Below, in pieces: positions 23,056 to 34,648 of a DNA stretch of 64,000 nucleotides. The translations under genes were made by a program, and so were the position numbers. The first letter of the stretch is position 1, and every line of letters starts with the position of its first letter. Source of the DNA: Montifringilla adamsi (taxonomy: Eukaryota; Chordata; Aves; Passeriformes; Passeridae); assembly GCA_017590115.1 (NCBI GenBank), contig JAGGNK010015336.1:310001-374000 (forward strand), in the 5' to 3' direction. The notes under the pieces are model-generated. The model searched no databases, was not told the DNA's origin, and saw only the letters and a program-made list of their open reading frames with translations.

Positions 23056-26000
23056 ATTTTAATCTGTAAAGGCACACAAATTATGGGAGGGGATAAAATG
23101 TGGTTTTGAAAGCAAACTCCAAGTAGCCGGTAAGAATTACAGAGCAGGACTCCACAGGAACATCCTCTGAACCATTCCCAGTGTCAGCCACACACACGAC
23201 TCGAAGCAAAGTCCCAATGCCAAGCTGAAAGAAGCTGTGGGAAGAAGGGTAGGAATTTATTACAGTCTGTAGGAAATTCTGGAAAGAATTAGCAAGCCAA
23301 ACATCAAAACAGAGTCAACCTGCAAGTACCGTAGGGTAGTCCTCATCAAGAGATGGGAAAAAGCAACAGGCACAAAGAAAAGATGCAACTGGTGATCATG
23401 AACCTTCATTTTGAAATGCAGTTGAAGACACAAAACCGCCCTTTCCTCAACAAGACATAACCCAGAAATTAAAAAAAAAAATGTAGTAAACAACAAACAA
23501 ACCCAGATCCATCTAAAGACCAGTCAGTTTTTCAACTGACAATCAGACCCAAGTTAGATATGTTTGTGGTTCTTTGCAAATGCTAAAGTGCCTCTTAAGT
23601 GTCAATATTGAGTTAAAAGACACTTAGGAGACAAATGCCATCCTGTAACAAGGTGCTGATGTCCTTATTCCCTGAAAGGTCTGACAGAGTAAATACTAAA
23701 GAGATGATCACAACAGAAGTGAATTCAGAACTTTCTTTCTGCATGTTCAACTCAGGTCCCACAAGTATTTAGTAGTATTAATACTTCTGAAACTACAGTA
23801 GTGCCTCTGGAAAAATGCAAAAAATTACTCCTAAAGCACACTTCTTGGGCTTCCCATTGCATAAATATGGGCACCCGTAATAGATGTCCAAGGCCTGGCA
23901 CTTTCTTCAAGTTATTCCCCAATCAGGTCCTATCTCCAGCTCTCACAAAAGTAGAGTGGTAAAATAAAATTATTTATTGCCAGACAGAACACATATAATT
24001 CTGTTTTCACCAGAACATGCCAGATGAATGCTCCAAAAAAGAGCAATTTAGGTTTTGTAGTTTGCTTTTTAACATGGAACAAAACCCCCCTTTTTCCTCA
24101 TTTCCTGCAGAAAGAGTCATTTTGCTAGTTGGTCCTGGCAGCTCCAGTCAGAACCACCTACATTGCTCTGCTCTATCCCACATAATTTCATGAGCCATCA
24201 ACAAAGTGCTGCTCCTCACTTTGTATCGGCAGAGAAGAGCTAATTACAGCCAGGCAGCCCAAACCTTCTGCTGCCAGGGTGGGGAGAAGAGCACACAGAG
24301 GTTTAGGGATTGCCTCAGAAAAGAGGGGGCAAATGTACTTCTGTCTTCCCTAGAGGAGGATTATTTGCAATCAGCTCCAGCCCTTGAGGATGTCTTTCCT
24401 GCACTTCCTGCAAGGCTGTGGTCCTGCCAAAAGCTGCGCACAGAGGTGATGGCTGCAGGAGGCAGATCAGAGAGCCTAAAGGCATGGCTGTCCCTGTGCA
24501 GGGGCACATTGTGGCTATCCTGACCCTCCTTGATGAAAAGAAAGTTTGGGAACATTCTGAGCCAACCTCAGCCCTCCCTCTCCCAAGCTTCCCATCCATT
24601 CTCCCTTCAAGCTCTGCACACAGCTTGGAGGCCACCCGAGGACAGGCAGATTGCATGAGTATAAAACCAAGCTCAAACTGATCTAAAGAGTTTGTTTCCC
24701 CAGGTGAACAAGAGTTCTACCACCAGGTAATGCTCTATCAGAGGCATTCACTACATGAAATGTTGTTATCACTTTGCATATAATAAATATTCAAGCCACA
24801 TGCCTCTAAGGCACTAGGTTAAGGTGCTTAACATTTGAGTACATATCACTGAAAAAGCAGGTTGGTACTTTGGTACTAACTCATCTCTATTTTTAGTCTT
24901 AACAGAGCTATAACATCCCCAGAAGCCTGACCACCCTGCTGTGATTAAATATCATACTTGTACAGTGAACTGCTGCCTAGATTTTAGAGCAGGTACATTT
25001 ATTTTAAACCTCTGATCTGCCTAGTACACCCTTTTTTTCATTCTAGGCTATTTAAATAGCAGTGCCATTCTGCTCCTTTTTCATATATAACCATGCAAAG
25101 AAATTGCTAATGGTGATTTACATTTTTATTAAAATTAGTGGAAAGACTTAGGTAGAATTAATTGGGAGTTTTCATTCCTGTCACATCACTGAAAGTTGTT
25201 GAACAATGAGGAAAAGTGAGCTTGAAATGCTAAAGTAGAGTGAGAGGGCAAAAATAAGTCTTCTAAAGATTTAAGATCTGAAATAGCCAGACACATCAGG
25301 ATTTCTTTTGAGAGTTTACATTTTGAAACATGTTGTATATGACATTAAACATCATAACATACAGGACATCTCTAGATACTCCTGCCCCACCATGTTCTGG
25401 CTGCTCTCTAACCACCACTAGGCAATCAAAAGTCTCCTATCAGCCCTGATCTCTTACAGGCTGTGGGGTGCTTCAAGCAAGCCAAGGATTTTTCTGTGAC
25501 TCAGTTACTTTGAGAATAAAATTCATTTGCCCAAACACAACCTCCTGAGTCACTATGGGTGTTGCTCCAGAACAGAGCAGCTCCTCAGCCAGTCAGATTT
25601 GGTACAACACAATTCCTGCCTGCAGCTACAGTCTGCTCATGCCCTTATCTCCCAGTGATTTAACCAAACCTGAATGCTAGCAAAGACAAAATGCAGTGGA
25701 TTAAGAGGATGCACAGAATCAGCTACCACAGTTCCAAGGATTTGCAATAATCCATTATGCAGTCTGACCCTTTCCATCTCCCTGAAAACAATGGGGTGGT
25801 CCAGCCCAAATGACTCCATCTCCTCAGCTTCTGCACCAAGTCTGGCCTCAACCACTCTCCAAAGTGGCACAAATCCTACAGAGAGGCAGGCTGTGAGAAA
25901 AAAACTCTATGAGGCTGTGAGATTCATGGCTAACACATCAGAGATTGTCTATGCAGTAAACCAGAGCTGATGTTGCTTTCTGCCACCAACAGACTGAAAA

Positions 26001-26274
26001 CTGAGCGCACAGCTGGGGTGTATTATTGCAGCTCGTGACAGCCAAAAGCTTTTCCTTTTCCCTTCCATCTAGTCCTCCTGTTTGTGCCAGCCAACTTTTA
26101 TGTCTAATCCATGGAGAAAGAAGTCAGAACGACTCACATGGCTCTGAGTGGGTAAAATAATTTACTTTGTACAACTGCATAATTGCAGATGAGATGTCTG
26201 AACACAGACTCTCTTTATAGATCAGTTATTACTGGTGGTTGCCCCAGGCACTGTCCAACCACAAGTATCTACAC
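23056..26274. other. unique sequence, no gene seen
   Basis: The frames at 24206-24681 overlap on both strands without domain evidence. The stretch 24200-24700 is somewhat richer in GC than its surroundings. Nothing can be assigned. Confidence 0.4.
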
Positions 26275-26878
26275 ACAGCAGTTTTCCCAGGTGGCCAAGA
26301 AGGGCAATGGCATCCTGGTTTGTATCAGCACCAGTGGTACCAGCAAGACCAGTGATCACCCCCCAGACTTGGAACTAGTGAGGCCACATCTTAAATCCTG
26401 AGTTCATTTCTGAGCCCCTCAGTTAAAAAACAAAACTTTGAGGTGCTGGAGCATGCTCAAAGAAGGGCAACAGCATTGGGAAGGATCCAGCGAGAATCTG
26501 AGAGTGCTGAGAGTATTTAGCCTGGAGAAAAAGATGTTCATGGTGGATGTTATTGCTCTCTACAACCCCCTGAAATGAGGTTTTAGCCAGGTGGGCGTTG
26601 GCCTCTTCTCCCAAGTAACAAGTGATGGGCCAAGAGGAGCTGAGATCAAGTTGTGACAGGAGAGATATTGATTGGATATCGGGAAAAATTTCATCCCCGA
26701 AAGTGTTGTCAAGCATTGGAAGAGGCTGCCCAGTGAGGTGGTTGAGTGACCATCCCTGGAGCTATTTAGAAGGTATGTAAAAGTGGCACTTATGGACGTG
26801 GTTTTGTTGCTGGTTTGGAATTGCTGGGTTAGCAGCTGGACTTGGTGTTCCTAAACATATAAAGATATTCTATGACTC
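26275..26878 (+). mobile_element. CR1 LINE, ORF2 C-terminus to 3' end
   Basis: About 600 bp of CR1 in plus orientation. It begins at the 'cccaggtggccaagaagggc' block and continues through 'gttcatttctgagcccctcag', 'tttagcctggagaaaaagatg', 'ggcctcttctcccaagtaac', 'tgtcaagcattggaagagg' and 'gctggacttggtgttc', ending at 'attctatgactct'. These cover the last part of ORF2 and the 3' UTR. Several indels break the frame; the 97-codon minus-strand frame across it is antisense and not real. Confidence 0.93.
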
Positions 26879-28439
26879 TAAAGAGGTATTAATGAACACT
26901 GGGCAAAGCTTTAGGAATACTTTAAAGACCAGCTGTATTTTTTTTATAGTAACTCTACCTAATTTCTCTTTGCTGTAAACATTTAAAATACAATGCAGCT
27001 CAACTGCTGGATGGAGGGTGGCTTGTGTGATGGGAGTTCTCTGATTTTCTCATTCTGTTGCAGATGTTCAGGTCAAATATATAAGCCAGAATGCTAGGGG
27101 CAGCTGGGAGGCCAAAAATATCAAGAAAGGTAATAAAACCCTCTGAGTTTTCAGTTGCAAGGTACCAATCACAGTAAAATACTGGACCAGTCATACTGGC
27201 TTGGCAGAAGTTGTTCCCCTTGTGTGTCTGCATTACAAGCAAATGGTTGGTAATGATTTGTGTGCATGCAACATTTCTAAGTAATTAAAACAAACCTCTG
27301 TCTGCTGCAGAATGCAAATGTGCCAGCAAACCAACCCAACCAAGCCAACTTTATCCAAGCTCAGTAAATTCAATGCAGTGAATATTCTCTTGTAATGGCC
27401 AATTGCTAGGAAGTCAGCTGGACATCCACTTTTTAAGGACAAGTAACTCTGGCTGAGATAGCCCTGTGTGTTACCTGCTAGAGTGTGAGTGCTTGAAACA
27501 TGGGGCATGAGTTTTATATTGAGTCTATCCATCAGTTATTGCTTGTGAGGGAAATGGAAATAGTAACATGAGTGGATCTAGCAGCAGTACTTTGCACATC
27601 TCTATTAAATTCCTTTGACACTAAAATATCACCAAGTTTTCTTCACTGGAAGGAAGAGTGATGTAGGTGAGATATCCCTTGTGATGGTCAGAACATGAAG
27701 CTTTGATTTTTAACCTTCTTGATGAGAAGAGCCCACTCTTCAGTGAGGGATTGTATCACTTCAGCTGGGACTACACAGAGTTTGTGACAAGGCGAGGGCA
27801 ACTTCTACCATTGTTGAAGCCAATGGTAGAAGTTTTACTTGCTGTCTTCTGACAGCCACTGCTATGACCATCTGCCTTAGAGAAGGTAACAGCTGATATC
27901 AGTAATTCAGCCTGGAGATATCACTAGTTCTTCCATTGTAATGGTTTGCATAAGGTCAGTGTGGGAGGTAAGAATATACAGATGAAGTGTGTGACCTGTA
28001 GAAGGAGCAAAAAGACAAAGGGCGTGCATGTGTGCACTTGTGTGACAGATATTCTCAAAGTAACTTTGAACTGCCTTTTGGTCACAGCTAAGAAAATAAT
28101 TCTCCCAGACAAACAACTCCCTACAGAAATTAAATAGAATTCTTTCATCTGCATGGCATGGCAGGAACAATACAACATTTAATGATCTTTGCTAAGAATC
28201 ACTGTTCCTTTACATAAGAAAGAAACATTTTCCTTTTTTTTTTTTTTTTTGTATTTGCTATTGATCTTGCCCCTTGTCTTTTTACCCAATTTGGCATGCA
28301 TTTGAAATTGTTCATTCATGTGTCTCACAAGCTTTGATGTCTGTGTGGTTGGGAGGAAATTGCAAATCACTGTTGTAAGTGCACTTTCTGTATTGTAGTA
28401 ATTACCTCTAGTAGAGAAGGAGGGGAAGGGTTTCAATCC
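26879..28439. other. unique sequence, no gene seen
   Basis: Contains a perfect small hairpin (27800-27834) and a T run of 18 near 28234-28251. Short minus-strand frames (80-130 codons) show no domain. Confidence 0.45.
27800..27834. repeat. perfect hairpin, 14-bp stem, 7-nt loop
   Basis: Arms 27800-27813 and 27821-27834 are exact reverse complements (aacttctaccattg and caatggtagaagtt) around the loop ttgaagc. Flanking bases do not extend the stem. Confidence 0.97.
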
Positions 28440-29456
28440 ATCCCACCAGTTGGATGCCAGTGCCAGCAGGAGATTCCCAGAGACTGCAGAGGTCAACAGA
28501 AGGTCCCCTGTAGAGCAGCACAAAGGAATTCCAGCCACTCCAGCCAGTGAGCTGGCCCAGGGAATAAACAAGAAGGGTTAGAGCTGTGCACAGCCTGTAG
28601 GGCTGGGATCCTATTGGCACCACAGGGACATGGTGGGATGGCTCCTGTGACAATGGAGTGTCAGGGTAGAAGGATACAGGACCTTTAGGAAGAACTGGCA
28701 GAGGAGATGAGGAGAAAGTGCTGCCCTCTATGCCAATGACCTGCTGGAGGCATGGAGCTCACCTGGGGATGGATGAGGAGTTAGCTGAGAGCCTACAGGT
28801 CAGGACAGTAGGGGGACATTGTAGTGGGATCTGCTACAGGCCACCCAGACAGGAAGATCAAGTAGATATAGAAGAAGCCTCTTGTTCACAAGCCCTGGTC
28901 CTCATGGGGGACTTCCAACACTCTGGTATCTGTTGGAGGGACAGCACAGCAGGGCACAAGCAGCGCAGGAGGCTCCTGGAGTGCATTGGAGCTGCTGGTG
29001 GAGAACGTGAAGCTCAAGGGCAGCTTTGGCTGCAGTGAAAATCGTGGAGTTCAAGACCCTTATGGCAGCCTGGAGGATGCAAAGGCTCACTGCTGTGGAC
29101 CTCTGGGGAGAAGACTTTGATCTCTTCAGGAATCTGCTTAGTATAGTACCATGGAATAAAACCATGGAGGGAAGAGGAGCCCAAGAAAGCTCGTGAGCAT
29201 TTAAGGATCACCTTGTCCAAACTTGGGAGCAACACATCCTTATGAAAAAGTTGGGCAAAAATGCCAGGACACAAGGATGGATCAACAAAGTACTTCAGAA
29301 CAAACGTAAACACAAACAGGGAGCCTGCAGAGGGTTGAAGTGAGTACAGGCAATCTGGAAAAAATACCGGGAAATTTTCCAAGCAGCCAGGGATTAGGTT
29401 AGAAACAGAAATGCCCTTACAGAAATAATTCTGGCCAGAGATGTTAAGGACTATAA
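28440..29456 (+). mobile_element. CR1 LINE, ORF2 endonuclease-region fragment
   Basis: Decayed ORF2 of a CR1 subfamily, covering the apurinic-type endonuclease and the linker toward the reverse transcriptase. From 28585 it carries 'cctattggcaccacagggac', then the G-I-C-Y-R-P-P block near 28830 and the A-L-V-L-M-G-D-F block near 28905. In the latter, the normally conserved asparagine after G-D-F reads as glutamine. An internal deletion near 29000 removes the E-P-T-R-R to T-N-K section, and frames shift repeatedly. It stops at 29456 where a reverse CR1 begins, and the reverse transcriptase is absent. The EN domain would nick target DNA in an active element; here it is dead. The part 28440-28584 is less certain. 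Confidence 0.9.
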
Positions 29457-29785
29457 GAATCATAGAATCATTGTAGAATTATTTGGATTGGAAAGACTTT
29501 AAAAACCATCCTGTTCCAACCATCTTGCCATGGGCAAGGACACCCTCACTAGACCAGGTGGCTCAAAGCCCCATCCTGCCTGGCCTTGAACACTTCCAGG
29601 GATAAGGTATCCTCAGCTTATCAGGGCCTCATTTTCCTGTCTCACCATGCTCACAGTAGGAATTTTTTCCTAATGTCCAATCTAAACCTGTTTTCTTTCA
29701 GTTTAGTTCCATCATCTCTTGTTTTACCCCTATATGCCCATGTGAGAAGTCCCTATCCATGCTTCTTGCAGACCCCCTTCAAGTA
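29457..29785 (-). mobile_element. CR1 LINE 3' end, reverse, abutting another CR1
   Basis: Begins with the reverse-complement terminus 'gaatcatagaatcattgtag', then 'catcttgccatgggcaagg', 'ctgcctggccttgaacactt' and further 3' UTR blocks, ending near 29785. It lies exactly between a plus-strand endonuclease fragment and a plus-strand CR1 3' end. See the composite-locus observation. Confidence 0.92.
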
Positions 29786-29794
29786 TCCCAGAGA

Positions 29795-29850
29795 AACTGG
29801 AACTAGATGATCCTTAAGGTCTCTTCCAATAAAACCCATGATTCTATGAA
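29795..29850 (+). mobile_element. CR1 LINE terminal remnant (plus)
   Basis: Contains 'ggaactagatgatccttaag' followed by 'tctcttccaa' and 'attctatga', the canonical CR1 3' terminus. It has only 55 bp and directly follows the reverse copy at 29457-29785. Confidence 0.88.
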
Positions 29851-30480
29851 TACACCAGAGGACAAATTGCAGAATTTTGATGAATTCAGCATCCAGAATA
29901 GCATAAGAAACAAGTGTGGGTTTATAGTAAATGTGGTAGAGGACAGGTAGATGGTTCAAAACTTAATTTCTTAAAATATATATATAAGTTTCCATTTCTC
30001 CTCAGAGCAAATTTGTTGAAAAATAGGTAGCAACAGCATTGTAACTTTAAGAAACACTGACAGAAAATTAGAAAATAATGATTTTCATAAATTTAGATGA
30101 AGCGTTCACCTTTCAACTCTTCCAACACACGTCTTTAACAGGACTCTTCTCTGAGGCACACACTGTCATTATCAATTCAGTTCTATTGCCAAAGAAATCA
30201 CTTGCAAATGTAATTTATATGTTGAATAAATATCAAGGTTATTATAAAACTACAGAAATTAGGTTAAACCACTGCCCTCGTTCTTCCCTCTGTAGAAGAA
30301 TTTCTCACATCTCCCTCTATATCTCCCCATTTATTCACACATTTTCCTTTAGATATGGCAAGATTCATTTCAACTAACTACAGCCACTGAAAATGTAGGC
30401 TTATAAGATTGCCTTTTATGTTCTTGCTATTTCCAACAAAGAAGGACATAGGGAAAGATAATTCTCTTCACAAGATAACT
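29851..30480. other. unique sequence, no gene seen
   Basis: AT-rich; a 99-codon frame at 30078-30377 has no recognisable domain. Confidence 0.45.
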
Positions 30481-30595
30481 CACAGAATCACAGAATCACA
30501 GAATGGCTGGGGTTGGAAAAAACCTCAGAGATCACCTAGACCAGCCCCCTTGTTAAGCAGGTTCACCTAGAGCAAGTTTCACAGGATAAATGCTC
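30481..30595 (-). mobile_element. CR1 LINE terminal fragment
   Basis: Starts with a triplicated terminal octamer type (cacagaatca repeated), followed by 'atggctggggttgg', 'gagatcacctagaccagc' and 'aagcaggttcacctagagca'. It fades at about 30595. Confidence 0.9.
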
Positions 30596-32634
30596 TAGTT
30601 TTATATGCTGCTGTTTTGGTGGAATGAATTGCCCTTTGAAAGTGCTGATTCCTCTGTCTTGTCTACAGGGTGACCATAAAAGACTCTCTTAAGCCATATA
30701 TCTACCTCCTAAAGGGGTAAATTAATTCCAGTCTCTGGATTTCTCTCTATCCCAGTCCCAGTTCTATGTGCTGCTTGGCTTTTTCCCTCTTCCCTCCACC
30801 AATTATCTATCCACTCAGGAACTGATCTCCTGGGTAATCAGTTCCAGCCCTCAATCATCACAGGAAATCATGTCACACCACACTAGCCATGCATTTATCA
30901 AACTCCCTCTTAAAATGAGTTATGTGATCTGTACCTGCTACTCAAAGAGAACAGCTGATCTGCATTAATCTCCTTCCTCCAAGGCTGATTCTAATTCCCT
31001 GCCTAACCATATTTATGATCAATTTATTCTCCATTTGTCCTTTGGCTTCTATCTCTTCCTGGAATTTACCTGCTTGTAGATATTTATAAGCAATAATTAC
31101 ATCCCTTTCTAGCTTTTATTTTGCTAGTCAGAAGACGGGATGTTTTTAGATTTTCTTTAACATGGTATCTCTACTCTTCCATCCTAGTAACCATATTCTA
31201 AATTTAATAACCCTCTTGAATAATTCTTGGGAGAAATATAAATTGTATTCCAGGTCAGTTGAAATGGCACTAAAATTTCCCTCTGGATATGTAGAAATCC
31301 CACCTAAAACACCTCAATATATTTTCTCCTGGCAGCCAGGCTCTGGTGGGTCACAATCATTGTGAGTCAATTAAAGGTGTGCATCTTCCCTCCCTTTTGT
31401 TTTCTGCTGAGAAGACTTGGTTTTACAGCAGACCTTTAAAGCTTCTAAACTTTTCTCCAGCTTTCATCCTATGGCAGTTTTTCATCCTATGGCAGTTTTT
31501 CATCCTATGGCAGTTTTTCTAGTCTTCATGAGAAGAAAATCTTCTTTTTGTATTTTAATCCAGTACATCTCTACCTTGATAATGAACCCTAGCCGTTTTG
31601 TCATCACTTACTTCTGCTGATGTAATCTTATATTTTTTTTTATCTTTGGTGAAAACAACAGATGCAATGAGCTGTAAGAATTAGCTTTGAATAGCTACAG
31701 AAATAATCTTCTTAACGTAATGATTCTCTTTTAATTATAAAGTATAAGCTATAAGTTTTAATTATAAATTATAAAATTCTCAAATTCCATTGCAATAATT
31801 TCCTAGACCTATTAGTTGCTTTAAAAACCTTTACCTCCCTTCATAGTTTTGTATCCAGAAGTTCTCTCCCTGAGGTTCTCTTCTGGAAAGAATCTGGCCT
31901 TTGAGACTACCAGACCATGTCTACTTAATAGACAAATTTACAGAAATGTTTTTGCAATATTTTAAGTTAATTATGAACTGAATTTTTAAGAGAAAAACTT
32001 TAATGTGGAGCTTATTGTCACTTAGAAAAGGTATCTGGATTTTTTAATGTGCTATACTAGAGAAAAAAGTTCATATATACGACATAGGAGCTCTGATCTT
32101 CCCAGTGTGTGACAGAGCTCAATTCATTTAGTTGAGCAGATGGGTTTTTTTGTCGAAATGCTTTTGTGTTCTGGTGACTGGAATAAGAGAGAATGAATAA
32201 ATTTGTCACTAGTCATCCAAAACAAGATTGGATATGTATCTTTCACAGCCAAATAATGTCTGCTAACCTAGATCCAAAATCTTGCCCTCACACTTCACTC
32301 AGTTTCTCCAAAAGACTTTCTGAGCAAAAAGAACTACTTCACTATTCATAATCTTATTATTGCCTCCTTTTATCATCAATCAGTTGTCTCTGAAGCCCAC
32401 TCATTTTTATTACCTCTTGAACAATTTAAATCTCCTCATTTTCTTATTAATTTTAAATTATAAGGATTTAGATAATCCATTCATGTCTTTTCTAGAGAAG
32501 AGCTGATTTGCTTCCTTTGCATTTGGGGCTAAGGCTACTGAGTTCTTCCCCTCCAAACTAAATCATACAGGTAATCTACTTTTGGTAACAACTGTATTCT
32601 AGCATTCTCCCAAATGGCCTACACAAAATAAAGT
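30596..32634. other. unique sequence with one minisatellite
   Basis: Pyrimidine-rich in parts; no exon supported. The stretch 31720-31790 is a local tangle of short TTAATTATAAA-type motifs. Confidence 0.45.
31465..31518. repeat. 18-bp minisatellite, three perfect copies
   Basis: The unit catcctatggcagttttt is repeated exactly three times. Because 18 is a multiple of three, the open frame across it (31417-31620) repeats H-P-M-A-V-F; I do not regard that frame as a gene. Confidence 0.98.
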
Positions 32635-32780
32635 ATCACAGAATCACAGCATAATTTGATTTGCAAGGACCTCTGGAGGTCTCTAATCCAACCTCCCACT
32701 CAGAGGTGGTTAAGCTCTACCAGGTTGTTCATGTTAAGTTAAGTTTTGAATGACTTCAAGCATCTTTTACCTATCGTGGC
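32635..32780 (-). mobile_element. CR1 LINE terminal fragment, diverged
   Basis: The decayed terminus 'atcacagaatcacagcataa' is followed by 'caaggacctctggaggtctc', 'aatccaacctcccactcaga' and a fading 3' UTR. Confidence 0.8.
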
Positions 32781-32990
32781 TGTGTCCTGTGAGATGTCCT
32801 ATTCAGTGGATCTCAAATAAAGCATAGACATCAGCTAAATAAACAAAGAATCAAAAGAAAAACCAAAATCTAAGGAAAAAAACATATTTGTAGAAATTTA
32901 GAGGATGATGGGATAGAGAAGGTTCAGTCTAGCTGTCTGTTTAAATATGATGACTACATATGTACATATCACACACGTCACATGAATATG

Positions 32991-32994
<4 letters not shown>

Positions 32995-33036
<42 letters not shown>
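32995..33036. repeat. (TA)21 microsatellite
   Basis: Uninterrupted TA run of about 42 bases. Confidence 0.97.
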
Positions 33037-33039
<3 letters not shown>

Positions 33040-33844
33040 TACAAAAGGGAGATAATTGAGTGGCAACATGAGGGAGAAAAAAAACTGAATCACTGCTACT
33101 CTGCACCTAAAACAGATTTAGCAAAGTTGATTGAGTTAAAGCAGATATGCCACAGAAAACCTTTCCTAAATGTGCATGCACCAGAATGATGAATCTCTCT
33201 CCCTTGTGCTGCATTAAGTATGGGATTTTTTATGATCTATCATTTTTTAAGTCTTCATTTTACCTTTCATTAAACATTACAAAATGGGTCTCATCAGAAA
33301 GCATTGCTTTTTATGGCAGCATTTCAAGCTCAGTAACTGAGGAGACTTTATTCTGCATCTGAACATGATTTCCATTTTTCTTTTAATGAACTATTTTTAT
33401 AGTGCAAGTACATAAACAAATAAGAAAGTGAGTGGGCAAGGATGCTTTCATAGGAACAAAATTAATTAATATCCAGCTTCCAAGAGAAGCAATTTTAAAC
33501 CTGTGTAAATATTTTATTCGCAGACATTAAGAAGAAACTATAGGGCAATTAGCAAGACCTTGGTTCTGGAAAGGTGCTTTGGAGTCTATTACATCAGTTT
33601 GAAATCAAGCCTTCCATCAAATATTTCTTCCATGCAGCTGTTGAGGGGAATTTCATCAAAGCTTTAGCAGGAAGAGAAACACAGCTATACAATTCAAATT
33701 CAAAGATGAGGTTCAGTAAAGACTTTTAGCTGACTCTTGGGTGTTATTAGACCACAGAATCTCTGAGTGATGGACCTGGGACTTGAGTCTTACCCTTGCT
33801 TTAGACAGTCATAGAACCACCCAGTTTTACAATAACAGCAACAA

Positions 33845-33847
<3 letters not shown>

Positions 33848-33887
<40 letters not shown>
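33848..33887. repeat. (A)40 homopolymer
   Basis: Forty consecutive A residues with no visible retrotransposed body upstream. Homopolymer length is prone to sequencing error. Confidence 0.97.
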
Positions 33888-33890
<3 letters not shown>

Positions 33891-34190
33891 AAACACTGAA
33901 ATCCAGCTACAAAAACCTGCAAAAAAAGCTACAAAATCTGTCAGTTTAAAGGTGATGATCCCACGTGCCCCTGCTCAGGATGCAGCAAGGGTGCCTTTCA
34001 AGCAAGTGTCTTGCCTTCCTCATGTGAGCAGGCAGAAAGGAGGGCATCTACAGTTTGTCCCATCATTATACTCCTGGCTGAGGCTGAGTTGAGTCCTCCT
34101 GTGGCTCACAGAGCCTGCTGGGGCTTTCTCTGCATATCTCAGCACGAGTGTTTGTGTACAGCCTCACAGACATCATTTGTCTCCTTTAGC

Positions 34191-34648
34191 ATCCAAAGAA
34201 GGGCTGCAAGTAGGGTGAAGGGCCTCGGGGGGAAGCCCCTTGAGGAGTGGCTGAGGTCAGTGGGTCTGTTCAGCCTGGGGAAAAGGAGACTGAGGGAACA
34301 CCTTGTAGCAGTCAAGAGCTCTCTAACAAACAAAAGAGGAAAAGCAGCATCAATTGCTCCCCTCTGGTGACCGCAGACAGGAATCCAAGGAGTCCAACCC
34401 TGGCAATGAAGGTTTAGGTTGGATATTAGGGAAAGGTTCTGCCCCCAGAGGGTTGTTGGGCACTGGAACAGGCTCCCCAGGGCAGTGCTCACATCCCCAA
34501 GCTTGACAGAGCTTGAGAGGTGTTTGGACAACATTCTCAGGCACATGGTGTGACTCTTGGGGACTTTCCTGTGCAGGATCGGGACTTGGGTGATCCTTGT
34601 GGCTCCCTTCCAATTCAGAATATTCTATAATTCTCTGGTTCTATAATT
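34191..34648 (+). mobile_element. CR1 LINE, ORF2 C-terminus to 3' end
   Basis: Plus-strand CR1 with 'atccaaagaagggctgcaag', 'gaggagtggctgaggtcagt', 'ctgttcagcctggggaaaag', 'aggtttaggttggatattag', 'gggcactggaacaggctccc', 'gtttggacaacattctcagg' and 'tgatccttgtggctcccttc', ending 'ttctataattctctggttct'. The subfamily differs from 26275-26878 in its 3' UTR (the 'caggcacatggtgtgactct' form). The 119-codon frame that covers its 5' part continues from non-CR1 sequence and is fortuitous. Confidence 0.93.

Larger units (their letters stand above)
32781..34190. other. unique sequence with simple repeats
   Basis: No gene seen. It holds a TA microsatellite and a long A run, listed separately. Confidence 0.45.

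Noticed and set aside
28718..29038. 106-codon plus-strand frame as a gene
   Set aside because: It is a piece of CR1 ORF2 endonuclease with frameshifts and an internal deletion.
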